64,000 bases of DNA from Nitrobacter sp039808345 (GCF_047824785.1 NZ_CP181167.1:3100001-3164000); one strand, 5' to 3'; counted from the stretch's first letter, positions 49,970-62,174 are shown. The notes: generated from the sequence alone by a model not told the origin. Made by a program: numbers and translations.

Positions 49970-50953
49970 ATGACCTCGGGATTCACGATTATCCGCGACA
50001 CCGCTCCCGCTGACGCCATCCGAAGGGGAGGCGTGGTGGCGATGGGCAATTTCGACGGCGTTCATCTCGGGCATCGCGCGGTGATCGCGGCCGCGCTCAG
50101 GATGGCGCGCTTGCGCGCAAAGCCGGCCTTCGCGGTGACCTTCGAGCCGCATCCGCGCAAATTTTTCAGCCCGAACACCCCGCAGTTCCGCCTGACCGAC
50201 GAAACCAACAAGCTGCGGCTGCTGGCGGGCACGGGTCTCGCGGGCGCCGTGGTCATGACCTTCGACGCCGCGCGGGCCGGCACGACGGCGCAAGATTTCA
50301 TTCACCATGACCTGATCGAACGTCTTGGAGTGAGCGCCGTCGCCGTCGGATATGATTTCCACTTCGGCAAGGGCCGGGTGGGATCGCCGAGCCTGCTCGT
50401 CAGCGAGGCCCCCCGCCTCGGGATCGAGGTGGACGTGCAGCCCCATGTCGACTTTGAAGAGCGTCCGGTCTCGTCCAGCGCCATCCGCATGGCGCTGGCG
50501 GAAGCCCAGATCGCGAGCGCCACCGCGATGCTCGGCGGGCCGTGGTTCGTGACCGGCGAGGTGATCCACGGCGAGAAGCGCGGGCGCGGTCTCGGCTATC
50601 CCACCGCCAACATCCGCCTCGACCGGGATTGCGGCCTCAGGCACGGCATCTACGCGGTGCGCGTCGGCCATGGCAGGGGAAAGGATCATCGGCGCTTCGA
50701 CGGCGTCGCGAGTTTCGGCCGCCGTCCGACATTCGATAACGGCGCGCCGCTGCTCGAGGTCTTCCTGTTCGACTTCCAGGGCGCCCTCTACGGCGCCATG
50801 CTGGACGTCGCCTTCATCGGCTTCATCCGCGAGGAATTGAGGTTCGATGGCGCCGAGGCGCTGGTGCGTCAAATGGACGATGACGCCGCCCGCGCCAGAA
50901 TCCAGCTCGCGGCCGCGCCTGATGCATTTCCAAAGCTGGGAGACATCACCTGA
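49970..50953 (+). CDS. ribF: Bifunctional riboflavin kinase / FAD synthetase
   Basis: 327 residues. Phosphorylates riboflavin to FMN and adenylates FMN to FAD. N-terminal nucleotidyltransferase: VVAMGNFDGVHLGHRAVIA and VTFEPHPRKFF, with GYDFHFGKGRVG and VSSSAIRMALA. C-terminal flavokinase: GEKRGRGLGYPTANIRL and GVASFGRRPTFD. ATG 49970 (MTSGFTIIRD) chosen by family fit; no good Shine-Dalgarno is visible. It heads a run with the acetyltransferase, ileS and lspA; ribF-ileS-lspA is an order shared by many proteobacteria. Confidence 0.95.
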   Translation: MTSGFTIIRDTAPADAIRRGGVVAMGNFDGVHLGHRAVIAAALRMARLRAKPAFAVTFEPHPRKFFSPNTPQFRLTDETNKLRLLAGTGLAGAVVMTFDAARAGTTAQDFIHHDLIERLGVSAVAVGYDFHFGKGRVGSPSLLVSEAPRLGIEVDVQPHVDFEERPVSSSAIRMALAEAQIASATAMLGGPWFVTGEVIHGEKRGRGLGYPTANIRLDRDCGLRHGIYAVRVGHGRGKDHRRFDGVASFGRRPTFDNGAPLLEVFLFDFQGALYGAMLDVAFIGFIREELRFDGAEALVRQMDDDAARARIQLAAAPDAFPKLGDIT

Positions 50954-50970
50954 AAACGGAAAAGCAGAAG

Positions 50971-51507
50971 ATGCTCGCGGGCGAACCGTATCGCCCTGGC
51001 GATCCGGAGATCCAGGCCGAGCAAGGCGCGAACAGCGCATGGCTCGCGCGCTACAACGCAGCGGTGGCTCTTCCGGCGGCCCAGCGCCACGCACTGCTCG
51101 CGCAGCACCTTGGCCGCGCCGGCGCGGACGTCGTGATCCGGCCGCCGTTCTTCTGCGATTTCGGCTACAACATCTTTCTCGGCGACGGCGTATTTCTCAA
51201 CTTCAACTGCGTTATCCTCGACGTGGTCCATGTCACGATCGGCGATCGCACCCAGATCGGGCCAGCGACCCAGATCTATGCCGCCGATCACCCCCGTGAC
51301 AGCCTGACAAGGCGCGACGGAGTGGAGTTCGGCCGGCCTGTTCGAATTGGCTCCGATGTCTGGATCGGCGGCGGCGCGATCATCCTCCCCGGCGTCGTGA
51401 TCGGCGACGGGGCGGTGATAGGCGCCGGCAGCGTGGTGACGCGGGATGTCGCGGCCGGCGTCACGGTGGCGGGAAATCCTGCGCGCCCTATCGCGGGCAG
51501 AGGCTGA
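50971..51507 (+). CDS. Hexapeptide-repeat sugar O-acetyltransferase (Maa/NodL type)
   Basis: 178 residues from ATG 50971. Left-handed beta-helix acetyltransferase using acetyl-CoA on maltose, galactoside or similar sugars. MLAGEPYRPGDPEIQAEQ is the family lead; FFCDFGYNIFLGDGVFLNFNC and the catalytic His in IYAADHPRD follow; hexapeptide coils (VWIGGGAIILPGVVIGDGAVI) finish the fold. Homologues usually begin seven residues earlier (MKTEKQK...); here those codons are present but begin with CTG 50950, which overlaps the ribF stop and has GGGAG at proper spacing. The real start may be that CTG. Confidence 0.9.
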   Translation: MLAGEPYRPGDPEIQAEQGANSAWLARYNAAVALPAAQRHALLAQHLGRAGADVVIRPPFFCDFGYNIFLGDGVFLNFNCVILDVVHVTIGDRTQIGPATQIYAADHPRDSLTRRDGVEFGRPVRIGSDVWIGGGAIILPGVVIGDGAVIGAGSVVTRDVAAGVTVAGNPARPIAGRG

Positions 51508-51677
51508 ATCGCGACGAGCGCTTTGCCATTGCTCCGGCCGCCTGCTATGGAAAGCTCCATGTTTGCGCGGCGCACCATCATAAGCATTAGCGGCCCGGCT
51601 TTCGCCTGAGCTTCGCTCGGCGCAAGACCGGGATCGCCTCCCCTTTTCCGCGCCACTCAGCCAAAGCCAGAAGCCTT

Positions 51678-54793
<3,116 letters not shown>

Positions 54794-54797
<4 letters not shown>

Positions 54798-55291
54798 CCC
54801 CCGTTTTGCGCTCCGGCATCATTGCGGCCGTCGCGGCGCTGATCGCCGATCAGGCGTCCAAGCTCTGGCTCCTGTTCGCGTTCGATATCGGCCATCGCGG
54901 CGCCGTCAGGGTCACCCCGTTCTTCGATCTGGTGCTCGCCTGGAACACCGGCATCAGCTACGGCTGGTTCCAGACCGACAGTCCGGCGGGCGCGGCGATC
55001 CTGCTCGTGATCAAGGCCGCCGCAGTGGTACTGCTGGCGGTCTGGATGGCGCGGTCGCAGACTCGCATGGCCGCAATCGGCCTCGGCCTGATTATCGGCG
55101 GCGCCATCGGCAACGCCATCGACCGCTTCGCCTATGGGGCGGTGATGGATTTCGCGCTGTTTCACCTGCAATACGCCGGTCAAACCTATAGCTGGTATAT
55201 CTTCAACATTGCCGATGTGGCGATCGTTGTCGGGGTGATCGCCCTGTTGTATGATTCCTTCATCGGGACCTCCGCCGCAAAAGCGCCCTGA
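54794..55291 (+). CDS. lspA: Lipoprotein signal peptidase
   Basis: 165 residues from GTG 54794, which overlaps the ileS stop (GTGA). An aspartyl protease with four membrane helices that removes prolipoprotein signal peptides after Lgt action. The catalytic aspartates are in GGAIGNAIDRFAYGAVMDF and YIFNIADVAIVVG; FDLVLAWNTGISYG is the conserved loop. With lgt at 13542-14417, two of the three lipoprotein maturation enzymes are in the window. Confidence 0.96.
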
Positions 55292-55369
55292 TCACGGACG
55301 ATAGGGGGCTTGCCCGGGTTAAAGCAGCCTTTGCCGCGATCCGGTGAAAAGCTGAACAGGATGAACGCG

Positions 55370-56092
55370 ATGCGCAACACCGAACAAAACGGTTGGGATG
55401 TGCTCAGGGCCGCGGCAACGCTGCTGCGCGGCGCTCAACTGGCGACGGCTGCCGCGGGGCTCGCCGTCGTTCTGTCGGCCGGCATGGCGCATGCCCAGGA
55501 CGATGATAGCACCTTCGAGGAAGGGATTATCAAGAAAGTCATGCGAGGCCTCGGCGCCACCAGCATGGAAAACTCGGATATCGAGTACCGCGAGCGGTCG
55601 CCGCTGGTGATCCCGCCCAGCACCGAGTTGCCGCCCCCCGGCTCGGGCCTGGGCGCGACCGAAGCGAACGATCCGAACTGGCCGAAGGACCCCGACGTTC
55701 AGCGTCGCAGGGAGGCGGCCGCCGCGAGGAAGGACCGCACGCTGTTATTGCCCTGGGAAAACGGACAATCGATCCTGCCCAGCAAACTCGCCAAGGGTTC
55801 GGCCTCCGCAAAGCGGGCCGAGACGAACCAGGGGAGTGATGAGGGCGGTTCTCTCAATAACCCGTCGCTCAGCCCTTCAAAGCTCGGCTTCGTCGGCAAG
55901 CTCAGCAACCTGTTCGGCGGCAACAAGACGGAAACGGCCCCGTTCAAGGGCGAGCCTGAACGTGAAAAACTCACGCAGCCCCCGGTCGGCTATCAGACCC
56001 CGTCGCCGAACTTCGCTTACGGCACCGGACCGAAGGAAGCCCTCGGCAACACCTATACCGATGTCAACACCGGCAAGGAACGCACCTATTAG
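55370..56092 (+). CDS. Exported hypothetical protein
   Basis: 240 residues from ATG 55370 (AGGA eight bases upstream; ATG 55361 also in frame). Signal peptide (LATAAAGLAVVLSAGMAHAQ), then an acidic start (DDDSTFEEGIIKKVMRGLGA), a Pro-rich segment (SPLVIPPSTELPPPGSGLG) and a long polar, probably disordered tail. I know no domain here. Position between lspA and the M16 peptidase genes suggests an envelope role. The TAG stop is the edge of a G-type hairpin. Confidence 0.78.
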   Translation: MRNTEQNGWDVLRAAATLLRGAQLATAAAGLAVVLSAGMAHAQDDDSTFEEGIIKKVMRGLGATSMENSDIEYRERSPLVIPPSTELPPPGSGLGATEANDPNWPKDPDVQRRREAAAARKDRTLLLPWENGQSILPSKLAKGSASAKRAETNQGSDEGGSLNNPSLSPSKLGFVGKLSNLFGGNKTETAPFKGEPEREKLTQPPVGYQTPSPNFAYGTGPKEALGNTYTDVNTGKERTY

Positions 56093-56170
56093 AACCCGTC
56101 ACCGGTTCATGGAAGCGGTGACGGACTCTTGCTTTGATGTTTGACGCGTTTTCTTCACGCGAACCGGACG
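56092..56170. repeat. G-type hairpin and half C-type repeat
   Basis: GTCACCG-GTTCATGGAAG-CGGTGAC (56098-56122) within GAACC...GGACTC, like 303-341 in loop and place. Then the 5' half of a C-type element (GCGTTTTCTTCACGCGAACC, 56146-56165) without its closing arms. Spacer 56093-56407 has no gene. Confidence 0.75.
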
Positions 56171-56289
56171 CGAAGTCCTGATCCTCGACAGTTCGAGCCG
56201 GAAACGCGCTGCCGGACGGGCACGAGCGGTCAAGCTCAATCCCGCCGGAGCGTTCCTTTGAATGGAATCGGAAGGGGTATCTCCGTTTT

Positions 56290-56313
56290 GGTTTGACGTA
56301 TCCACGTCAAACC
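56290..56313. promoter_or_regulatory. Perfect 10-bp-arm palindrome
   Basis: GGTTTGACGT-ATCC-ACGTCAAACC, followed by TATCCACTT. It is 95 bp upstream of the M16 operon. Symmetry suits either an operator or an RNA hairpin. No T-tract follows. Confidence 0.45.
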
Positions 56314-56407
56314 TATCCACTTCACGCAAGCACTCCAGCAAGGATTGGCTCCAGCAAAGGATTGACGGTAACGTGACCCCCCAGACAAATTGCCGCCGGT
56401 GCGCGCC

Positions 56408-57802
56408 ATGATGGCGGCGCGACGAGTGGCCCTCCCCGGCTTCGCGGCACTGACCGTGTATCTTGCGGCCCTGCTGGCCTCGCCGCCAGCGCCGGCGCAG
56501 ACCGTCACCTCCCCGCCTCCTGTCACGTTCACGCTGGCCAACGGGCTCGGGGTCGTGGTCATTCCCGACCACCGGACACCGGTGGTCACCCAGATGATCT
56601 GGTACAAGGTCGGTTCGGCGGACGAAACGCCCGGCAAATCGGGACTCGCGCATTTCCTCGAGCACCTGATGTTCAAGGGTACCGCCAGGTATCCGGCCGG
56701 CGAGTTCTCCCAGACCGTGCTGCGCGTCGGCGGCGAGGAGAACGCCTTCACCAATTTCGACTACACCGGTTACTATCAGCGCGTGCCGCGCGATCAACTC
56801 GCCGCCATGATGGCGTTCGAGGCCGACCGCATGACCGGCCTGGTGCTGAAGGACGAAAACGTGCTGCCCGAGCGCGATGTCGTGCTCGAGGAATACAACA
56901 TGCGCGTCGCCAACAATCCGGACGCGCGGCTCGTCGAACAGATCATGGCCGCGCTGTATCTCAACCATCCCTACGGCCGCCCGGTGATCGGCTGGCGCCA
57001 GGAGATCGAGAAGCTCACCCGGGAAGATGCGCTGGCCTTCTACAAACGATTCTACGCGCCGAACAATGCCACGCTGGTGATCGCAGGTGACGTGGACGCA
57101 CAGAAGATCCGTCCTGAAATCGAGAAGACGTTCGGACAGGTGCCGTCGCAGCCCGCCATTCCGAGCACGCGCATCCGTCCGCAGGAGCCGCTCCCGGCCG
57201 CGCCGCGGACGGTCACGCTCGCGGACGCCCGCGTCGAGCAGCCGATGCTGCGGCGCTACTATCTCGTGCCCTCCTCGACCACCGCCGCCGCCGGCGAAAG
57301 TCCCGCGCTCGATGTGCTCGCGCAATTGATCGGCGACGGCAGCAACGCCTATCTCTACCGCGCGCTCGTCGTCGACAAGCAGCTCGCCGTCAGCACCAAC
57401 GCGACCTATCAGGGCACCGCTGTCGATGCGAGCTATTTAGCGGTCGCGGTCGCGCCGAAGCCCGGCGCGGACTTTGCCGCGATCGAGCAGGCCATCGATG
57501 CCGTGATCGAAAATCTCATCAAGAACCCGATCCCCGCGGAAGACCTCGAGCGCGTCAAGACCCAGCTGATCGCGCAGGCGGTCTACGCTCAGGACAGTCA
57601 AACGACACTGGCGCGCTGGTACGGCGCGGGCGTCACGGTCGGATTGAGCGTCGACGAGATCAGGAACTGGCCGGACCGCATCCGTGCGGTGACCGCCGCG
57701 CAGATTCAGGACGTCGCGCGGAAGTGGCTGGTCAAAACGCGCTCGGTCACCGGATATCTCATCAAGGACACCACGCCGGCCCGCGAGGAGAAACGATCGT
57801 GA
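56408..57802 (+). CDS. M16 zinc metallopeptidase, active subunit
   Basis: 464 residues. Signal peptide (FAALTVYLAALLASPPAPAQ), then an M16B domain. The inverted zinc motif HFLEH is in SGLAHFLEHLMFKGT, with the distal Glu in ERDVVLEEYNMRV; the C-terminal half has YYLVPSSTT and the usual GDGSNAYLYRALV. It degrades peptides in the periplasm. The next gene overlaps (GTGA) and encodes a similar protein without the zinc site, the arrangement of two-subunit M16 peptidases. Confidence 0.93.
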   Translation: MMAARRVALPGFAALTVYLAALLASPPAPAQTVTSPPPVTFTLANGLGVVVIPDHRTPVVTQMIWYKVGSADETPGKSGLAHFLEHLMFKGTARYPAGEFSQTVLRVGGEENAFTNFDYTGYYQRVPRDQLAAMMAFEADRMTGLVLKDENVLPERDVVLEEYNMRVANNPDARLVEQIMAALYLNHPYGRPVIGWRQEIEKLTREDALAFYKRFYAPNNATLVIAGDVDAQKIRPEIEKTFGQVPSQPAIPSTRIRPQEPLPAAPRTVTLADARVEQPMLRRYYLVPSSTTAAAGESPALDVLAQLIGDGSNAYLYRALVVDKQLAVSTNATYQGTAVDASYLAVAVAPKPGADFAAIEQAIDAVIENLIKNPIPAEDLERVKTQLIAQAVYAQDSQTTLARWYGAGVTVGLSVDEIRNWPDRIRAVTAAQIQDVARKWLVKTRSVTGYLIKDTTPAREEKRS

Positions 57803-59193
57803 GACGCCTTGGGACCAGCGCGGGGCGCGGCCTGCTCGCCGCCGTATGTTTCGCGGTCATCAGCTTCGCCGCCATCCCCTCTTTCGCCGCGACGAAAATC
57901 CAGCATCTGGTGACGCCGGGGGGCATCGAGGCCTGGCTCGTTCAGGACGCCACCGTGCCTCTGGTGGCCATGGAATACGCGTTCGCGGGCGGCGCGGCGC
58001 AGGACCCGCCCGGCAAGCCGGGCGTCGGCCACCTGGTCGCCAGCCTGCTGGACGAGGGCGCCGGGGATCTCAACTCCAGGACCTTTCGTGAACGGATGGA
58101 GCGCCGGGCCATCGAACTCAGCTTCACGATCCAGCGCGACCGGCTCCGTGGCTCGTTGCGGATGCTTAGGGAACACAGCGACGAAGCGTTCGGCCTGCTG
58201 CGGCTCGCCTTGACCTCGCCGCGGTTCGACGCCGACGATGTCGAGCGCATCCGTTCGCAGATCCTGTCCCACCTGCGCCGCAGCTCGACCAATCCGAACG
58301 CACTCGCCGGCCGCGCATTCCTCAAGCTGGCATTCGGCGATCATCCCTACGGTCATCCCTCGCACGGCACGCTCGAAAGCGTCCCGACGGTCAGGATCGA
58401 CGACCTCAAGGATTACGTGCGGCGGGTGGTGGCGCGAGACAGGTTGAAGATCACGGTCGTGGGCGATATCGAGCCGGCGGCTCTCGCAAAGATGCTGGAT
58501 CAGACCTTCGGAAGCCTGCCGGCGAAGGGCGACCTCAGGCCCGTGCCCGACGTCATCGCCGCGAAGCCGCCGCAAAGCGCATTCGTTCCGCTCGACGTGC
58601 CGCAGACCGTGGTCATGTTCGGAGGCGCCGGCGTCAAGCGTCACGACCCGGATTTCATGGCGGCCTACATCAACAACCATATTCTCGGCGGCGGCTCCCT
58701 GTCGTCCAGGCTCTATCGGGAGGTTCGGGAAAAACGTGGTCTCGCCTATTCCGTCTCGCAATCGCTGCTATGGATGGACCATTCGGCGCTGTTCGCCGGC
58801 ACCACCGGGACCCGCGCCGACCGCGCCGGCGAGAGCATCGATGCCATCAACAGCGAGATCAGGCGCTTTGCCGAGAACGGGCCCACGCAGAAAGAACTCG
58901 ACGAAGCCAAGTCCTATGTGAAGGGATCGCAGATGCTGGAGCTCGACACCTCATCGAAGCTCGCCACCGGCCTCTTGCAGTATCAGACGGACGATCTGCC
59001 GATCGACTACATCGAGAAGCGCAATTCCATCGTCGATGCCGTCACCCTCGACCAGGCGAGATCGGTCGCGAAGCGGTTGTGGGGACAAGGGCTTCTCACC
59101 GTGGTCGTGGGGCGCTCGCCCCAGGCGGCGGCGCGACCCGCGGCGGCGCAGCCGCCCGCAACGCCGCCCGCACCTCAGCCCGCCGCGCATTAG
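57799..59193 (+). CDS. M16 peptidase-like protein, inactive subunit
   Basis: 464 residues from GTG 57799, overlapping the upstream stop. Signal peptide (GLLAAVCFAVISFAAIPSFA). The HxxEH site is replaced by GHLVASLLDEG, so no zinc is bound, but the C-terminal substrate-gripping region with EVREKRGLAYSVSQSLL (the R/Y pair) is kept. Such subunits complete the chamber of the active partner. Ends in a Pro/Ala-rich tail. Its TAG stop continues as TAGAGCATGATCCCG, a D-type repeat fragment. Confidence 0.93.
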   Translation: MRRLGTSAGRGLLAAVCFAVISFAAIPSFAATKIQHLVTPGGIEAWLVQDATVPLVAMEYAFAGGAAQDPPGKPGVGHLVASLLDEGAGDLNSRTFRERMERRAIELSFTIQRDRLRGSLRMLREHSDEAFGLLRLALTSPRFDADDVERIRSQILSHLRRSSTNPNALAGRAFLKLAFGDHPYGHPSHGTLESVPTVRIDDLKDYVRRVVARDRLKITVVGDIEPAALAKMLDQTFGSLPAKGDLRPVPDVIAAKPPQSAFVPLDVPQTVVMFGGAGVKRHDPDFMAAYINNHILGGGSLSSRLYREVREKRGLAYSVSQSLLWMDHSALFAGTTGTRADRAGESIDAINSEIRRFAENGPTQKELDEAKSYVKGSQMLELDTSSKLATGLLQYQTDDLPIDYIEKRNSIVDAVTLDQARSVAKRLWGQGLLTVVVGRSPQAAARPAAAQPPATPPAPQPAAH

Positions 59194-59232
59194 AGCATGA
59201 TCCCGCGGGCCGGATGAGATCTGGTGAATGCC

Positions 59233-59652
59233 ATGCTGCGGATCACCCGCACCATCGTCATCGACGAAAACGACATCGAGATCAGTTTCATTCGCGCCTC
59301 GGGTCCGGGCGGCCAGAACGTCAACAAGCTCTCGACCGCCGCGCAGTTGCGCTACGATACGCGCCGCCTGACGCTCGCCCCTGATATCGCCGCGCGGCTC
59401 GCCCAACTCGCAGGGCAGCGGATGACCCGGGACGGTGTGATCGTCATCCACGCCCAGCGCTTTCGCACCCAGGAGCGCAACCGCGCGGACGCCACCGACC
59501 GCCTGATCGAATTGCTGCGCCAGGCCGCGATCCGTCCAACCCCGCGCCGCGCCACCAAGCCGACCCTCGGCTCGAAGCAACGCCGGCTGGAGAGCAAGAA
59601 GCGCCGCGGCGACGTGAAGGCGAAACGCGGACGCACCTCTTCCGAGGACTGA
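59233..59652 (+). CDS. arfB: Alternative ribosome-rescue factor ArfB (aminoacyl-tRNA hydrolase)
   Basis: 139 residues. The GGQ motif in ASGPGGQNVNKLSTAAQLRYD hydrolyses peptidyl-tRNA on stalled ribosomes, and the basic C-terminal tail (RRLESKKRRGDVKAKRGR) enters the mRNA channel. ATG 59233 has GGTGA upstream; GTG 59224 is in frame. Length and tail distinguish it from release factors 1 and 2. It stands between the M16 genes and mutL on the same strand. Confidence 0.93.
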   Translation: MLRITRTIVIDENDIEISFIRASGPGGQNVNKLSTAAQLRYDTRRLTLAPDIAARLAQLAGQRMTRDGVIVIHAQRFRTQERNRADATDRLIELLRQAAIRPTPRRATKPTLGSKQRRLESKKRRGDVKAKRGRTSSED

Positions 59653-59771
59653 CGGACCCGCCGCGCGTTCCCGCACACATTCCCCAATCAAGGCGGGACG
59701 TCCGGTTTTGCCCCCATGCAATCGGCGCGGCGAACGCTTACACTCGGCCGCAGCCAGAATCGAGCCGCACC

Positions 59772-61583
59772 ATGCCCGTCCGCCAGCTTCCCGAGACCAT
59801 CGTCAACCGCATCGCCGCGGGCGAAGTGGTCGAGCGTCCGGCGAGCGTCGTCAAGGAGCTGGTGGAGAACGCGATCGACGCCGGGGCGACCCGCATCGAC
59901 GTCTTCACCGATGGCGGCGGACGGCGGCGGATCGGCGTCACCGACGACGGGGCCGGCATGGCGAAGGGCGACCTCGCGCTGGCGGTCGACCGCCATGCCA
60001 CCTCGAAACTCGACGACGAGGATTTGCTGGGCATCCGCACCCTGGGCTTTCGCGGCGAGGCGCTGCCCTCGATCGGAGCGGTGGCCAGGCTCTGCATCAC
60101 CACGCGCGAGGCCCGCGAGCCGCATGCGTGGTCGCTCACGGTGGAAGGCGGACGAAAATCCGAGATCATTCCGGCCGCGCTGACCCAAGGCACGCGCGTT
60201 GAAGTCGGCGATCTCTTTTATGCAACGCCCGCGCGGCTGAAATTCCTCAAGACCGATCGCACCGAGGCCGAGGCGATCCGCGAGGTGGTGCGGCGGCTGG
60301 CGATGGCGCGGCCGAATATCGGCTTCACCCTCGCAGGCGAGGAGCGTGCGCCGGTGACATGGACGGCGGCGCTCCCCGGAGCGGCGGGACGTTTGACGCG
60401 ACTGGGCGACATTCTCGGCGGAGACTTCCGCGCCGCCGCCATCCCGGTGCGCGCCGAACGCGAGGGCGTGATCGTCGAGGGATTCGCCGCCGCGCCGTCG
60501 CTGACCCGCGCCAACGCGCTCGGCCAGTATCTGTTCGTCAACGGCCGTCCGGTGCGCGACAAGCTGATCCTCGGCGCGGTGCGCGCGGCCTATTCCGATT
60601 ACCTGCCGCGCGACCGTCACCCGGTGGCGGCGTTGTTCGTCACAGCCGATCCGCGGGAGGTCGACGCCAATGTCCATCCCGCGAAGACGGAAGTGCGGTT
60701 CCGGAACGCCGGGCTGGTGCGCGCGCTGATCGTGCACGCGCTGAAGGAAGGTCTGGCGCGCGAGGGGCGACGCACCGCCGCGAACAGCGACGGCGCGGTG
60801 CTCACGGCTTTCCGTCCCGCGCCCTCCTCGCGTTCCGCCAACTGGGATTGGCGGCAATCGCCCGCCGCGCCCGCCGACGCGCGGCCATGGGGCGGCGGAT
60901 CGCCTGCGGCCGCATTCGCCGAAGCCGGCCAGACCGCGCTCGATGTCGGCGCGCCCAGCGCCGACGTGCGCTTTGACGCTCATCCCCCTCTTGATCTGGT
61001 CGATCGGCCGCTCGGCGCGGCGCGCACCCAGCTCCACGAAACCTACATCGTGTCGCAAACCCGCGACGGCCTGATCGTCGTGGACCAGCACGCCGCGCAT
61101 GAACGCATCGTTTATGAGCGGCTGAAGACGGCGCTTGAGCGGGACGGCGTACAGCGGCAGATCCTGCTGATCCCCGATATCGTCGAACTGGATGAAGCGA
61201 CGGTTGAAAAGCTGATCGACCGCGCGCGTGAACTGGAAAAATTCGGCCTCGCCATCGAGTCCTTCGGTCCCGGCGCGGTCGCCGTGCGCGAGACGCCGTC
61301 GCTGCTCGGCAAGGTCAACGCGGCCGCGCTGCTGCGCGATCTCGCCGAACACATGACGGAGTGGGAAGAGACGCTTCCGCTCGAACGGCGGCTGATGCAT
61401 GTCGCGGCCACGATGGCCTGTCACGGCTCGGTGCGCGCGGGGCGGATTCTCAAGCCGGAGGAAATGAACGCGCTGCTGCGCGAGATGGAAGCCACGCCCA
61501 ATTCAGGTCAGTGCAACCACGGCCGCCCGACCTATGTGGAATTGAAGCTCGACGATATCGAGAAACTGTTCGGGCGGCGGTGA
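59772..61583 (+). CDS. mutL: DNA mismatch repair protein MutL
   Basis: 603 residues. N-terminal GHKL ATPase: VVKELVENAIDAGAT, TDDGAGM, HATSKL, TLGFRGEALPSIG. C-terminal endonuclease: the metal motif DQHAAHERIVYE fits DQHAx2Ex4E, with ATMACHGSVRAG and QCNHGRPTYVEL, as expected in bacteria lacking MutH. A disordered linker (about residues 345-410) joins the halves. It nicks the error strand after MutS recognition. Convergent with rsmD, with 2 bp between stops. Confidence 0.97.
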   Translation: MPVRQLPETIVNRIAAGEVVERPASVVKELVENAIDAGATRIDVFTDGGGRRRIGVTDDGAGMAKGDLALAVDRHATSKLDDEDLLGIRTLGFRGEALPSIGAVARLCITTREAREPHAWSLTVEGGRKSEIIPAALTQGTRVEVGDLFYATPARLKFLKTDRTEAEAIREVVRRLAMARPNIGFTLAGEERAPVTWTAALPGAAGRLTRLGDILGGDFRAAAIPVRAEREGVIVEGFAAAPSLTRANALGQYLFVNGRPVRDKLILGAVRAAYSDYLPRDRHPVAALFVTADPREVDANVHPAKTEVRFRNAGLVRALIVHALKEGLAREGRRTAANSDGAVLTAFRPAPSSRSANWDWRQSPAAPADARPWGGGSPAAAFAEAGQTALDVGAPSADVRFDAHPPLDLVDRPLGAARTQLHETYIVSQTRDGLIVVDQHAAHERIVYERLKTALERDGVQRQILLIPDIVELDEATVEKLIDRARELEKFGLAIESFGPGAVAVRETPSLLGKVNAAALLRDLAEHMTEWEETLPLERRLMHVAATMACHGSVRAGRILKPEEMNALLREMEATPNSGQCNHGRPTYVELKLDDIEKLFGRR

Positions 61584-61585
61584 AA

Positions 61586-62140
61586 CTAACCCGCCCGCAG
61601 AAACACAAACTCGGTATCGTCATAGGCGCGACGTTCGAGTTCGTGAAATCCCTCCGGCGCGGCGAAGCCCGCGGCCCTGGCTTCCTCGACAACGAGCAGC
61701 GCCTTGTCGGTCAGCCAGCCCCCGTCGCGCAGCGAGGCGAGCGCCTTGTCGGCCAACTGCATCCGATACGGCGGATCAAGAAACACCAGCGAGAACGGCA
61801 TGAGGGGATGCGCCGGCCCGAGATGGGTCGCGTCGCGGCGATAGACTTTCGTTACACCACCGAGCCCCAATGCCTCGACGTTGTTGCGCAGCAGCGCGCG
61901 CGCCTCGGCGCCGTTATCAACGAACAGCGTGAACTTCGCTCCGCGCGACACCGCCTCGATGCCGAGCGCGCCGGTGCCCGCAAACAGATCGAGCACGCGC
62001 GCATCCACCACCGGATTGTCATAGGCATGAACCAGGATGTTGAACAGCGACTCGCGCAGCCGATCGGCCGTGGGACGTATCTGCTGCGTCGATGGCGACG
62101 CGAGGTTGCGGCCCTTCAGCCGTCCGCCGACGACACGCAT
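61586..62140 (-). CDS. rsmD: 16S rRNA guanine-966 N2-methyltransferase
   Basis: 184 residues from ATG 62140 (MRVVGGRLKGRNLASP, the family start; TTG 62146 also in frame). SAM loop LDLFAGTGALGIEAVSRGA and catalytic FLDPPYRMQ. Methylates G966 in the 30S head. The Shine-Dalgarno AAGGG lies in the last unit of an 11-bp tandem repeat that also includes the rluB stop, so the two genes are linked in one transcript. Confidence 0.95.
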   Translation of the reverse strand: MRVVGGRLKGRNLASPSTQQIRPTADRLRESLFNILVHAYDNPVVDARVLDLFAGTGALGIEAVSRGAKFTLFVDNGAEARALLRNNVEALGLGGVTKVYRRDATHLGPAHPLMPFSLVFLDPPYRMQLADKALASLRDGGWLTDKALLVVEEARAAGFAAPEGFHELERRAYDDTEFVFLRAG

Positions 62141-62142
62141 CG

Positions 62143-62174
62143 TCAATCCCTTATCAATCCCTTATCAATCCCTT
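62143..62174. repeat. 11-bp tandem repeat joining rluB stop and rsmD Shine-Dalgarno
   Basis: TCAATCCCTTA (minus strand TAAGGGATTGA) at 62143, 62154 and, one base short, 62165. The first-transcribed copy holds the rluB stop TGA; the last supplies the AAGGG of rsmD. Copy changes would alter the intergenic spacing by 11 bp. Confidence 0.9.

Noticed and set aside
59688..61424. 578-codon open frame antisense to mutL
   Set aside because: Shadow of MutL; no start signal or family resemblance.
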